Both the position numbers and the translations under genes were made by a program. A DNA stretch of 64,000 bases from JAEUQQ01 sp963697285 (GTDB lineage Bacteria > Acidobacteriota > Vicinamibacteria > Vicinamibacterales > JAFNAJ01): positions 62,001-126,000 of the forward strand of contig CAVONI010000003.1 of the NCBI GenBank assembly GCA_963697285.1. Direction: 5' to 3'. The notes beneath the pieces were generated by a model, which had not been told where the DNA came from, ran no database searches, and was given only the letters and a program-made list of their open reading frames with translations. Shown one piece after another: positions 44,601 through 53,403 of this stretch (its first letter is position 1; every line of letters begins with the position of its first letter).

Positions 44601-44869
44601 GTGCACCGGGCGACGTGCGCAACCAGAACCTGCTGGGCGTGGCGTGCGCGACGGTGGGCGACCGCGCCTGCGCCCAGGCGGCGTTCGAGGCGGCACTGGC
44701 TATCGAGCCGCGTGATCCCACCACGCTCGTCAACGTTGGCGTGTTCCACCTGGCGTCAGATCCGGCCAGGGCGGCCACGGCGTTCCAGACCGCGCTCACC
44801 GCCGACCGCACGTCGGTGCCCGCACGCCAGGGACTCGCCGAGGCCCGCGCAGCGCTGGCGGCGCGCTGA
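41609..44869 (+). CDS. Fused membrane transporter-like / spermidine-synthase-like protein with C-terminal TPRs
   Basis: 1086 residues. Residues 1-480 contain about a dozen hydrophobic helices in two similar halves, each opening with the same pattern (AASGAAALVYEVAWTRQL, then SGCCAMIYQVVWTRLVAL). Residues 520-760 are a spermidine-synthase Rossmann fold: VLVLGLGSGVTAGATL, VVEISPEVVAASRFF, VGDGRSHLAF and VIVSEPSNPWMAG. The polyamine-synthase acidic residues are only partly conserved. Residues 830-1080 are TPR-like (AALAIEPRDPTTLVNVGVF). These 'MFS/spermidine synthase fusions' are common in bacteria, but their substrate is unknown. The start is uncertain: TTG 41609 or GTG 41636, with no clear Shine-Dalgarno. 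The stop abuts the REPIN-like repeat. Confidence 0.85.
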   Translation: MRDINVSLRVSSRLPLLLLYAASGAAALVYEVAWTRQLTLLMGHTVAAASTVLAAVMGGLALGSWLGARLVRSWSGAARGSRALVTLASLEIVIALAALALPVLLSAATPALAWAYDDGQAPIRFGLTRALLCALLVGVPATAMGATFPVAVTWYARVAADAGVLYAANTAGAAIGALATGFWLVPALGLRATTWVGVSLNILVAAGARWLATRPTAPERSTPLAQAGRGSGKGARAKDDGRHAARRPLVDMPPALAIAATAAAMSGCCAMIYQVVWTRLVALVIGPTTYAFATVVAAFIVGLAVGSAAGARVARRAARPLAWLGTTLLLGALAAAASGWYAATQLPLVVAQQVASTDAAFAPIVTRQVLGVLVLLLPLACALGASFSLAVAAAAGRSESLGDPAARVYVWNTLGAIAGALAGGFVLLPLMGLQGSLRAATALGWAAALVVWAVEARRAAGPSLARFWQTRGAALVSGAAVLVLLPAWDPYLLSGGAYKYASYIGVADFQEELHLWRMLYHRDGATATVSVRELAGQRSMAIDGKVDASNVGDMLTQRLLGLLPVLLHDKPQDVLVLGLGSGVTAGATLAPGTVRAADVVEISPEVVAASRFFARENGDVLQAPGVRLLVGDGRSHLAFTRRRYDVIVSEPSNPWMAGIAPLFTREFFTTVRDRLKPDGIVCQWAHTYDISRDDLRSIIRTFGSVFPQSTLWLVGDGDLLLIGTNGVSIDRHVDGLAARVNRGTTPKLLSGVGVAGPTAPFALLSLLAAGPAQMAQYGDGAAIQTDDQMDLEYSAPRAIYGRSNDDNASEIRQLGGGATSVPAARLAWQQASDTDLTAAGTMSLQADGYRAAFVRFEQAVRMNSRNAEALAGLFDAATGAGRPDDAREVLERVAAAEPSNAAVRTELSRLFAARGDLERAATLAAEAARLAPDDPLAGEQLASVFVDAGDAARLTSLSAHLVARFPARDRPLYFKAMALMLENLAPEAVATAREVVARAPGDVRNQNLLGVACATVGDRACAQAAFEAALAIEPRDPTTLVNVGVFHLASDPARAATAFQTALTADRTSVPARQGLAEARAALAAR

Positions 44870-44969
44870 AAAGGGGTCACATCTTTCATTGTCGCTTTTT
44901 TCAAGCTCTGACCCCGGACGCGTGGTGCCAGGTCTTGAAAAATGCGATAAAGAAAGACGTGACCCCTTT
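44870..44969. repeat. REPIN/MITE-like imperfect palindrome
   Basis: Two inverted arms of about 45 bases (AAAGGGGTCAC..TTTTTTCAAG and CTTGAAAAA..GTGACCCCTTT), roughly 80% matching, around a short centre. AT-rich runs within the arms contrast with the genome. It starts right after the stop codon. The GGGGTCAC ends are typical of REP-type elements mobilised by REP-associated tyrosine transposases; no transposase gene is in the window. Confidence 0.75.
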
Positions 44970-45067
44970 GGTTGCGGTCATGTACCAGTGCGGGCCGGGA
45001 TCGTCGGCCGCGCAGGTGTTCATGTGGAACTCGTACGGCGTCCTTCACGGGTGACGTGAAAGGAGAA

Positions 45068-45093
45068 GGGCCCGGACGACGACGCCCGGGCCC
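45068..45093 (-). terminator. Hairpin after the DUF3604 operon
   Basis: GGGCCCGG and CCGGGCCC, an 8-bp stem with a 10-base loop, just beyond the stop of the last minus-strand DUF3604 gene. Confidence 0.5.
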
Positions 45094-45114
45094 GGTAGCG
45101 CGATTGCAGCTGGC

Positions 45115-47383
45115 TTACTGCTGTACGGCCGCGGCCGACGGCATCGCCGCGCCCGACAGCTTGATCGGCTGGACCATCGCCCCGTTGCCGGCCGTGTCCC
45201 ACACCGCGAAGCGCACCCACTTCTTGCCGGTCGTGTCGAACGGGATCGAGAAACGCTTCTTCCCGAAGGGCGGCAGGTCGGTGGCCGGAATGACCTGCCG
45301 ATCGGTCTTCTGCCCGTCGCCCCATACGACTTCCACGAACTCGAGCGGGAAGGTCCACTCCACATCGGCCGTAATCGTGCGCGCCTTGCCAGCACCCTCG
45401 ACGGCGTACGACGGGATCAGCACCTCGCCCGAGGTGACGAAGTAGTCGCCGCGCTTCATGGCCTCGATGATCGTCGTCCAGTCAGACCCGTCGGGCAGCG
45501 CGTCGAGCTTCACGTAGTTGACCGGGTTGTTGGCGTAGATGTCGTCACCGTGGCCGCGCTGGTAGGTCTCGGTGATGGCCTGGATGTACTTCGGCGGCGT
45601 CGGCTGATCGGCCACCCAGTTGTTCATGTCGTCGAGCGTCGGCAGGCAGCGGTACTCGCACAGGCGGGTCTCGGACCCATCCACACCCATGCCCCAGCGG
45701 AAGCCGACGCCCCGGTAGTTCGGGTGACGGAAGTGCGCCGCGTCCTTCTCGGCCTCGGGATGGCCGGTCGATCCCTTCGAGCGCGGATGCGGCATGTACA
45801 TCAGGACGTTTTCCTTCTGGACCATCTCCATCATGTCTTCCGTCGAGCCGACGTGATAGACACGCCCGAACTTCGGATGGTCCTCCACCAGCGGCTGGCC
45901 TTCCTTCCGGTCCTGCGCCCAGAAGAGCGGCTTCGACAGCAGCAGATCCATGTGGCCGCCGAGCAGGTTCGAGAAGTACTCCTCGTTGGGCATGATCAGG
46001 AACGTCTTGTCGGAGTGCCGCCGCGCGGCCTCGTAGTAGTCTGCACGCATCTGGAGAGCTTCCGGGCCACGACCACCGTCAATCGGCCCGAAGATGTTGA
46101 CGCCGGCCGCCTTCATCACGTCGAGGTCGGGCAACCGCGTGTCGAGGCTGCCCGACGCGCGCAGGCGCCGCACCATGCTCGTGTGGAAGTGGGTTGCCAT
46201 CACCTGGTACCCGGGCATGGGCTTGTAGTGGTCGCCTCGCGTGAACGCAAGCGCGCCCTCGACAGCGGCACGGGCGGGAGCCGCCGTGACGTAGAAGTAG
46301 ACGGGCATCCGCTGCCACGGTGCCCGGCCGCGCGCTGCGCAGCGCGAAGTTCTGCGTCACGTCCTCGGCCCCTCGACCGGCGATCTCTGGCGGTTCCTCG
46401 CCTTCGGCCTGGCGCACGCCGAACGAGTAGGTCGTCGCGTCGAGCTTGCGGTAGTAGTTGTAGCCGAGGACGTTCTCGGTCTCACGGGCCCAGAAGAAGT
46501 TGTGCGGCGGCGGGAAGGCTGCCAGCGAGCCACCCGCGGCCTCGGTGGCGATGAGGCGGTTGCCGGCCTTGACGACCACCGGCGTCTCGTTGACCCACTT
46601 GTTGAAGCTGAAATCCTGCCACTGGTAGTCGGTGTCCTTCCACACCATCCGCGTGGTCGGCTTCACGGTGAGGCCCGTCAGCCCGGCCTCGTACTTGTAG
46701 GCGACCGATGTCTCGGCAGTCTTCGCGACCACCTCCTGGCGGATGAGGTTCGAGCCCCTGAACACCGTGTACTGGAGGCGGCCGTCGAACACGCCGACGT
46801 TCACGCCGGGGAACGACACCTCGATGCGTCCGCCGTTGGTCGCCACCTCGCACGCGGTGACCTTGTAGATGGCCGATGAGCGCTTCACCTCCTCGGGCTT
46901 GCGCGGCAGGCCGGGCTGGTTCGCGACGCCCTCGAGCGGCGGCGTCGATCCGCCGTGCGCCGCGTTGCCGCCGGGCACGTTCAGTGGGGCGTCCCAGAAC
47001 GCCTCCCACTTGATGCGGTCGATGACCTCCTGCGTGATCTCGTACTTCAGGTCGCGCAGCGGCTTGATCTGCTGGTCGGTGGCGCGCCGGAACCCTGACA
47101 CCACACGGAAGTCGGGCGCGGCGTTCTCGGCGACCGTGACCCACTCCGCACCGGCGCGGCGCACGGCGATCTCGCGGACCATGGGCGTGCCGGACGTGAC
47201 GGCGAGCCGGAGGCGAACCTGCTGATCCTTGTCACCGTCCCACGTCAACGTCAGCGTGTCGGCCTGCACCGCGGCGGTGAGCCCCGGGCTGGCCTTGTAC
47301 TGCGTCAGGTTGCAGTTCAGCGGATCGGCTCCCGCCGGCACCGCCAGCAGCGTCACGACCGCCGCCATCGCCAGATATCTCAT
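45115..47383 (-). CDS. Exported DUF3604 protein, second copy (frameshifted)
   Basis: The protein starts with signal peptide RYLAMAAVVTLLAVPAGA (ATG 47383, GGAGG upstream) and runs in one frame to NFALRSARPGT. At about 46318 one extra base shifts it. The continuation in the next frame, WQRMPVYFYVTAAPARAAVE, leads through the DUF3604 core (HFHTSMVRRLRASGSLD, PNEEYFSNLLGGHMDLLLSK, YMPHPRSKGSTGHPEAEKD) to the end at 45115. The intact neighbour has the same join as WQRMAVYFYV, so the shift is clear. DUF3604 proteins are PHP-like, possibly metal-dependent hydrolases; their function is unsettled. It is second in an operon 37 bases after its paralogue. Either the copy is now inactive or the base is an assembly error. 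Confidence 0.82.
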
Positions 47384-47420
47384 CGCACATCCTCCACCCA
47401 AGGTCACTGGGTCTGTTCGT

Positions 47421-49661
47421 TCACTGTGCCTGGCTCGACGTCGTCGACGTCGCATCGACCCAGACGGGATTCACGAATGCGCCGTTGCCGGCCGAGTCCC
47501 ACACCGCGAAGCGCACCCACTTCTTGCCGGTCGCGTCGAACGGGATACTCACCTTGCGGGTGCCGAATGCCACGGCATCGGTCATCGACACGACCTGCCG
47601 ATCCACCTTCTGCCCGTCGCCCCACACGACTTCCATGAACTCCGGCGGGAACGTCCATTCCAGGTCGGCCGTGATCGTCCGCTTCGCACCGGCGCCGCCC
47701 ACCGCGTAGTTCTTGATGAGGATCTGGCCCGTGGTGACGAAGTAGTCGCCGGCGCGCACGGCCTTGAGGATCGGGCTCCAGTCGTCGCCCGGACCCGGCA
47801 CCTTGTCGAGCTTCACGTAGTTCACGGGGATGTTCGGGTAGATGTCGTCGGCCGGCCCCTTCTGGTAGGTGTCGGTGTCGGCGATGAGCAGCTTGGGCTT
47901 CAGCCCCGAGCCGGCGAACAGGTTGTTCATCTTGTCCTGGGCCTCGAAGCAGCGGTACTCGCACAGGCGCTGCATCGACAGGTCGACGCCCATGCCCGGC
48001 TTGAACGCCATCCCGAGGTAGCGATCGCTGCGGACCCACTCCTTTTCGAGACTCGCATCGGGGTAGCCCGTGGTGCCCTTCGTCCGCGGGTGCGCGTGGA
48101 ACCAGTAGCCGCCCTCGCTCTCGAGGATCTTGATGACGTCGGCCCCGCTGCCGGGGTGATAGACCTTGCCGAACTCCGGCAGCGTCTCGGTGAACGGCTG
48201 TCCCGGGTCCTGCGCGCGTGACCAGTAGACGTTCTTCGGGAACATGACGTTGTAGTGGCCACCGAAGTACGCGTTCGGCTCTTCCCAGGGCGTCACGAGG
48301 AAGTCCTGGTCGGATGCCTTGGCGCTGGCCAGCGCGTAGTCGCGCATGTCCTCGAAGCGCCCGGCGCCATTGTCGCGGCCGCGCATCTTGTCGGCGTGGA
48401 AGTCGCTCAGCCCGACGATGTTGATGCCGAGCGCCTTCATGGCGATGACATCAGGCGTCTGACCGTCGAGCGAGCCCGACGCGCGCAGCCGATCCGTGAA
48501 GCTGATGTGGAAGTGGTTGACGAGCGTCTTGTATCCCGCCACCGGCTTGAAGGTGTCGTTGTTGGTGAAGGCCATCACCGCCGTACGAGTGGCGTCGGCC
48601 GCGTCGGGCGAGACGTAGAAGTAGACCGCCATCCGCTGCCACGATCCCGGCGGTGCGTTGTAGAGCGCGAAGTTTGCGCGGTACGCCTCCACGTCCTCGC
48701 GGTCGCCCTGCCGCACGCCCATCGCGAACGACGCGTCCGAGTCCTTGCGGTACCAGACGTAGCCCAGGTTCGTGTCCACTTCCCGGGTGAAGAAGAACGT
48801 GATCGGCGGCGGGAAGCTGGCGATCGACCCGCCGCGGCCCTCGGCGATCATGAGGCGGTTCCTCGCGCGGACTGGCACGAGCGCGTCGTTCTTCGCACCG
48901 CCGAACCGGTAGTGCTGTGCCTGGTCGGCCACGTCGCGCCAGACGACGCGCGGCGTGAGCGACGTTGACAGGCCCTTCAGCCCGCCTTCGTACTTGTAGG
49001 CCACGCCGGGCTCGTCGGTCTTCGCCACCGCCTCGAGGCGCACGAGGCTGGTGCCGCGGTAGACGGTGAACCGCGTGCTCCCCGAGAAGATGCCCATCGA
49101 GAGTCCCGGGAACTCGATCTCGATCCGCGCCCCCTCGGCGCGCACCGTGCACGAGGAGGTCTTGAACGACGCGTTCGCCCGCCTGATCTCCTCGGGCTTG
49201 CGTGGCAGGTTGGGATTCGTCGGGTTCCGGCCCTCTTCGAGGCCGGGCACATACAACGGCGCATCCCAGAACGCGTACCACTTCTCGCGGTCCATGACCT
49301 CGGGCGTGATCGTCACGCCGAGTCCCGTGAGTGGCTGGAGTTGCTGGTTGCTGACGCGGCGGAGGCCACTCGTCACGCCGAACTCCGGCACGAGGTTCTG
49401 TCCGAGCGTGCCCCACTGCCCTCCGGCCTTGCGCACGGCGAGCTCGCGCACGACGGGGGCGGCACGGTCGATCGACAGGTGCATGCGCAGGTCGGCGCCG
49501 CGATCGCCCGTCCACTGCACCACGAGCGCATCGTTGTCGACGACTGCGGTGAGCCCCTGCGATGGCTTGTAGGCTTTCAGGTCGCAGTTGAGCGGATCGG
49601 CCACGGCCGCCGAGGCAACCGCCAATGAGCACACGAACGGGACGAATCGCTTCAGCACCAC
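47421..49661 (-). CDS. Exported DUF3604 protein, first copy (intact)
   Basis: 746 residues. Signal peptide RFVPFVCSLAVASAAVA. The beta-rich N-terminal half (GLTAVVDNDALVVQWTGD, ITPEVMDREKWYAFWDAPL) is paralogous over its whole length to the following gene. The DUF3604 core contains NHFHISFTDRLRASGSLDG, GLSDFHADKMRGRDNG, PWEEPNAYFGGHYNVMFPK and WFHAHPRTKGTTGYPDAS. Its His and Asp residues suit a PHP-type metal centre. The C-terminus repeats the paralogue (GKKWVRFAVWDSAGNGAFV). Start GTG 49661 or 49658, with GGAGGG just upstream. It is probably periplasmic. The tandem duplication is evident from near-identical segment order and motifs. Confidence 0.88.
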   Translation of the reverse strand: MVLKRFVPFVCSLAVASAAVADPLNCDLKAYKPSQGLTAVVDNDALVVQWTGDRGADLRMHLSIDRAAPVVRELAVRKAGGQWGTLGQNLVPEFGVTSGLRRVSNQQLQPLTGLGVTITPEVMDREKWYAFWDAPLYVPGLEEGRNPTNPNLPRKPEEIRRANASFKTSSCTVRAEGARIEIEFPGLSMGIFSGSTRFTVYRGTSLVRLEAVAKTDEPGVAYKYEGGLKGLSTSLTPRVVWRDVADQAQHYRFGGAKNDALVPVRARNRLMIAEGRGGSIASFPPPITFFFTREVDTNLGYVWYRKDSDASFAMGVRQGDREDVEAYRANFALYNAPPGSWQRMAVYFYVSPDAADATRTAVMAFTNNDTFKPVAGYKTLVNHFHISFTDRLRASGSLDGQTPDVIAMKALGINIVGLSDFHADKMRGRDNGAGRFEDMRDYALASAKASDQDFLVTPWEEPNAYFGGHYNVMFPKNVYWSRAQDPGQPFTETLPEFGKVYHPGSGADVIKILESEGGYWFHAHPRTKGTTGYPDASLEKEWVRSDRYLGMAFKPGMGVDLSMQRLCEYRCFEAQDKMNNLFAGSGLKPKLLIADTDTYQKGPADDIYPNIPVNYVKLDKVPGPGDDWSPILKAVRAGDYFVTTGQILIKNYAVGGAGAKRTITADLEWTFPPEFMEVVWGDGQKVDRQVVSMTDAVAFGTRKVSIPFDATGKKWVRFAVWDSAGNGAFVNPVWVDATSTTSSQAQ

Positions 49662-50151
49662 ACGACCCTCCAGGCAGGCAGTTCAACGAGACCCGCGGGA
49701 TTCGCGCGGGTCACCACGGATGAGATCCTTCGATCAGCGCCGCATACCGCCGGCGGTGCGCATCGGGCCTGGCCCGGCGCTCGCCCGCCGCGTGGTACGC
49801 CGCAGTCGTCCACTCACCTGCACACGCGCGCCTCGCCGGTCGGTGCCTGCGGGACGGAGTGCCAGTTATCCAGATTGACGCCGCGATTCTAGCGCCCACG
49901 CCATGCGCGGCCGTGTATCAATGTGTCGCGGGCGGTGCCGGGCCGTGCCGGGCGATGTGGAGGCCAGGTGTAGAGGCGGTGCAGGGGGGGCGCGAGCGGT
50001 GCGCGACGGCACGCCTTTCCTGACCGGACAGGAACCCGGGGCAGGGGCGATGTTCACGCGGGCCGCGCGGGGGCGCGGCCCCTACGTCCGAACCCTACAC
50101 CTGCACGTGTAGGGGCCGCGCCCCCGCGCGGCCCCGCTCGGCTGCGCCTCG
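49662..50151. repeat. Intergenic region with an inverted pair of the dispersed palindrome
   Basis: 490 bases without a gene. Copies at 50060-50085 (GGGCCGCGC..CCCCTAC) and 50109-50135 (GTAGGGG..GCGGCCCC) face each other 23 bases apart, forming a potential 26-bp stem. It lies at the 3' end of the CocE-type gene and may terminate it. The rest shows no coding or promoter signal that I can defend. Confidence 0.7.
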
Positions 50152-52149
50152 TCAGGGCGGCGTGGGCCTGCCGAGCACGGGCAGCACGATTGACGAGGGG
50201 TGCGCCGCGTCGTGGTACAGCGTGTTGTCGGCAATCGCGATGCGGCGGCTGCGCCCAAGCGGTTCCCCGGTGTTCGGGTTCACGTCGAACCTGGGGAAGT
50301 TGCTGCTCGAGATGTCCACGCGGATCTTGTGGCCCCGCTTGAACACGTTGCCGGTCGGGAACGGCTCGATCGTCAACTGGTACACCTCGCCGGGCTTCAT
50401 CATCTCGGGCTTCTCGGGCGACGTCCGGTAGCGCGCCCGGACGATGCCGTCGGTGAGGTTCATCTCGAAGCCGAGCGGGTAGTCGGCGCTCGGCGGATAC
50501 ACGTCGACCAGCTTGGCGGTGAAGTCGGTGTCGGGCGCGGTCGAGCCGGCGAACAGCTTCACCACGATCGGGCCGACGACCTCGGTGTCTTCGGTGAGCG
50601 GGGGCGTCTCGAACACGATCACGTCGGGCCGCACCTTCAGCGGCAGGTACGGCGCCCGCGAGCCGAAGACGCCAAGCTCGGCGGTCGTCTCGCGTTCGGC
50701 GTCGCCGCGCGGAGCCAGGTTGAACGGCTTCTCGCGCTGGTCGAACGCCCCCGCCGGTGACAGTTCCCGGCTGCCGGAGAACGACCCGCCGATGGTCGGG
50801 ACGGGATCGCGTGGATCGAACGTGTAGGTCGTGGGCGCGTCGTTCGCGGCGGGTGCGGTGGTCGAGAGCGTCCCGTTGCCATGGAAGTAGTAGGTCGTGA
50901 AGCGCGTGCCAGGCAGGGGCCACGTCGCGGCCGTCTTCCAGTAGCCGCCGTGGAACAGCCGCCCGTTGGCGTCGCGGTGACCGTCACCGGTGCCCATCAC
51001 GAAGACCTTGACCGCCGGATCGCGATCGACGCCGGTGTCCTTGTGCTTGAGCACGTGATCGAACCAGCGCAGGTGGAACGCCTCGCCGAAGTCGGTGATG
51101 GCCGCCGTCGCGCCGAACTCCACGTCGCCGGAGGCCGACCGGGTGTTGCCGCCGTGCAGCCACGGGCCGACGAGCAACTGCTGGGGCGCGCGCTTGATCT
51201 TCGACAGCTCGACGTAGTTGGCGATCGAGCCCGAGGTGTACGAGTCGTACCAGCCCGTGATGTGGATCATCGGGATGTCGGCGGTGCGGCCGTAATTGAG
51301 CGACCAGTTGCGGTCGGGCTGTGTCCAGTAGTCGCCGTAGTCGGCGTTGGTCATCATGTCGACGAAGAAGTCTTCGAACGACGGCGCGGCAGCCAGTGGG
51401 GTCAGACCGCGTCCGGCCTGCATCGAGCCGACCCAGTCAGACACGCGCGTCGCGGTGGCCTGGGCCTTGGCGGTCGGATTGCCGGTCTGTGCGCCGAGTT
51501 GGGTAAACGCCCACGTGAGCTGCTGGGCGAGTTCGAACGCGCCGTGGTTGCGCATCTTGTAGAGCCAGCCGTTGTGAAGGCCGCCGCAGTTGAGGACGAT
51601 CGTCTTCAGGTGCGGCGGGCTCAGGATGGCCGCGCCCGCTTCTGCGTGGGCCGCGTACGACGTGCCCCACATCCCCACCTGGCCGTCGGTGTACGGCAGC
51701 GCGCCGATGTACTCGATCGTGTCGTACCCGTCCTGGCCGTATCCGAGGTACTTGGTCTGCACGCCCTCGGATGCGTAGGCGCCCCGTTCGTCCTGCACCA
51801 CGACGACGTAGCCGTGCCGCGCGAACCAGCGGGCCTGCTGCACCGTCCCGCGCGCTTCCTTGTTGTACGGCGTGCGGTTCAGCAGCACCGGCAGCTTCGC
51901 CGCCTCGGGCACGCCGCCCGCGGCGGGACGGTAGATGTCGGTCGCCAGCTTGACGCCGTCGCGCATCGGCACCATCAGGTTCTTCGCAAACAGGACCACC
52001 GTGCCATCGTGGGCCGCCTGCGCCTGCGGCTGTGCCTGTGCCTGCTGATTCACCGGCGCGGCGTGGAACGCGACCGGCGCCCCGACCACGACCACGGCGA
52101 GCAACAGCCGCGCAATCGCCCGCGACGTCTTCCCGGCATTCCTCGGCAT
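50152..52149 (-). CDS. Exported CocE/NonD-type alpha/beta hydrolase (X-Pro dipeptidyl peptidase-like)
   Basis: 665 residues. An export signal (AIARLLLAVVVVGAPVAFHAA) is followed by the S15/CocE hydrolase fold: VPMRDGVKLATDIYRP, VVVVQDERGAYASEG, nucleophile Ser in MWGTSYAAHAEAGAA, Asp in HITGWYDSYTSG and His in VGPWLHGGNT. A C-terminal jelly-roll follows (FETPPLTEDTEVVGPIVVKLF, IEPFPTGNVFKRGHKIRVDISSSNF). Such enzymes cleave acyl esters, amides or X-Pro peptides; which one cannot be told. ATG 52149 was chosen for its spacing from a GGTGA; the ATG at 52161 sits directly against the dispersed repeat with no binding site. The tandem ACTCCGGGAGT sites lie just upstream, so it may be repressor-controlled. 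Confidence 0.9.
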   Translation of the reverse strand: MPRNAGKTSRAIARLLLAVVVVGAPVAFHAAPVNQQAQAQPQAQAAHDGTVVLFAKNLMVPMRDGVKLATDIYRPAAGGVPEAAKLPVLLNRTPYNKEARGTVQQARWFARHGYVVVVQDERGAYASEGVQTKYLGYGQDGYDTIEYIGALPYTDGQVGMWGTSYAAHAEAGAAILSPPHLKTIVLNCGGLHNGWLYKMRNHGAFELAQQLTWAFTQLGAQTGNPTAKAQATATRVSDWVGSMQAGRGLTPLAAAPSFEDFFVDMMTNADYGDYWTQPDRNWSLNYGRTADIPMIHITGWYDSYTSGSIANYVELSKIKRAPQQLLVGPWLHGGNTRSASGDVEFGATAAITDFGEAFHLRWFDHVLKHKDTGVDRDPAVKVFVMGTGDGHRDANGRLFHGGYWKTAATWPLPGTRFTTYYFHGNGTLSTTAPAANDAPTTYTFDPRDPVPTIGGSFSGSRELSPAGAFDQREKPFNLAPRGDAERETTAELGVFGSRAPYLPLKVRPDVIVFETPPLTEDTEVVGPIVVKLFAGSTAPDTDFTAKLVDVYPPSADYPLGFEMNLTDGIVRARYRTSPEKPEMMKPGEVYQLTIEPFPTGNVFKRGHKIRVDISSSNFPRFDVNPNTGEPLGRSRRIAIADNTLYHDAAHPSSIVLPVLGRPTPP

Positions 52150-52163
52150 GCAAATCACCATCT

Positions 52164-52189
52164 GTAGGGGCCACGCCCCCGCGCGGCCC
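52164..52189. repeat. Dispersed GC-rich palindrome upstream of the CocE-type gene
   Basis: GTAGGGGCCACGCCCCCGCG and CGGCCC, a copy of the recurrent element with one change (CACG for CGCG) that breaks the perfect palindrome. Confidence 0.75.
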
Positions 52190-52212
52190 GGTTGTCGGAC
52201 GGGCGAACCAGC

Positions 52213-52265
52213 AAATCACTCCCGGAGTGTTCCCGCAGGTGAGAATCACTCCGGGAGTGGTTTTC
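52213..52265. promoter_or_regulatory. Tandem palindromic sites (candidate operator) upstream of CocE-type gene
   Basis: Two direct copies 30 bases apart: AAATCACTCCCGGAGTGTT and GAATCACTCCGGGAGTGGTTTT. Core CACTCC(C/G)GGAGTG is palindromic. Same layout and near-identical sequence as 23997-24047. Confidence 0.5.
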
Positions 52266-52460
52266 ACCGCGCGGTCATCGTGTCGCCAGCAACTGGAACA
52301 CGCGTTCGAGTTCCTGTTCGGCCTGCGCGAGCGACGCCTTGCGTCCTGCAGCGCAGCACTCCAGCAGCCACGGCTCACGCGGGAGCCTGGCCGCACTTCT
52401 GGCAACTCGGGACGTGACGCGCGGATGCTATGGCGCGTGGCGCTGCAGAGTTGTATCAAA

Positions 52461-52484
52461 GTGTCGCGCCTGGCCGCGCGACAC
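52461..52484 (-). terminator. Hairpin after the alpha/beta hydrolase gene
   Basis: GTGTCGCGC, 6-base loop, GCGCGACAC: a 9-bp perfect stem 10 bases past the minus-strand stop. Confidence 0.55.
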
Positions 52485-52493
52485 GTCGCTGTC

Positions 52494-53372
52494 CTAGCGC
52501 TTCGCGAGGAACCGGTCGGCGATGGCCAGGTATCCCTCGGGGTCCTCGAGGTGCGGGTAGTGACCAAGGCCGGGCATGGTCACGATCTCGACCCTGGGCA
52601 ACGTCCGCTTCAGGCGTTCCTGGGTCTCTGCCGGGACGATGGTGCTCTTGCCGCCGAGGATGTAGATGACCGGGCAGGCGATCTTCTCGACGTGGGCCCA
52701 CAACTCCGTCGGGACGAATCCGTTCACCAGCGCGGGATCGCGCTTCCACACCAACCGCCCGTCTTCGCGCCGCGTCGTGCCGAAGTGCGCATGCGACCGC
52801 AGCAGCGGTTCCGCCATGCCGGGGTTCTCCTTCTTCAGCTGCGCGACGAGCTCGTCCTCTGAGCCCCAGCCGTTCTCCTCGGCCTTGACCCGGCGGGCGA
52901 AGCCGTCGGCGATCGCGGCGGGCCGCTCGGGGCCCACGTCCTCGACGATCAGCTTCGTGACCGTCTCCGGGTGCATCGCGGCGTAGACCTGTACCACGCG
53001 GCCGCCCGTGGAGTTGCCCAGCATGACGACCTGGCGCAGCCCGAGGTGGCGCACGAGCGCGTCTACTTCCTTGATGTAGTCCTCGACCATGTAGGCGCCC
53101 TGCGGGTCCCAGCCCGAGTCGCCGTGCCCGCGCATGTCCATGGCGATCACGTGGTAGTCGCGGGCGAAGTGCGGCGCGATGTGATCGAACGAGTGCGCCG
53201 TCCGCGCGATCCCGTGCAGCAGGATCATCGCCGGCTTCCCGGGTGTCCCCCACTCGAGGTAGTGGATCTTCAGGCCGTTGGCGGTGATCGTCCGATCGAC
53301 GTATCCGGCGGGGGTGACGGGCTGAAGCGCCAGCAGCGACAGCGCTGCCACCACCAGGGCGGGAACAGTCAT
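52494..53372 (-). CDS. Exported alpha/beta hydrolase
   Basis: 292 residues. An N-terminal hydrophobic segment (VPALVVAALSLLALQPV) is followed by the alpha/beta hydrolase fold: oxyanion HG in ILLHGIARTAHSFDH, VIAMDMRGHGDSGWD, nucleophile in MLGNSTGGRVVQ (GNSTGG, a G-x-S-x-G elbow) and catalytic His in MPGLGHYPHLEDPEG. The acid is probably in ILGGKSTIVPAE. Substrate unknown. It starts 31 bases downstream of the trpB2-type gene on the same strand and so belongs to its operon. A hairpin follows the stop. Confidence 0.87.
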   Translation of the reverse strand: MTVPALVVAALSLLALQPVTPAGYVDRTITANGLKIHYLEWGTPGKPAMILLHGIARTAHSFDHIAPHFARDYHVIAMDMRGHGDSGWDPQGAYMVEDYIKEVDALVRHLGLRQVVMLGNSTGGRVVQVYAAMHPETVTKLIVEDVGPERPAAIADGFARRVKAEENGWGSEDELVAQLKKENPGMAEPLLRSHAHFGTTRREDGRLVWKRDPALVNGFVPTELWAHVEKIACPVIYILGGKSTIVPAETQERLKRTLPRVEIVTMPGLGHYPHLEDPEGYLAIADRFLAKR

Positions 53373-53403
53373 GACGTCTTCACCTTTCCAACGACGATCG
53401 CGC

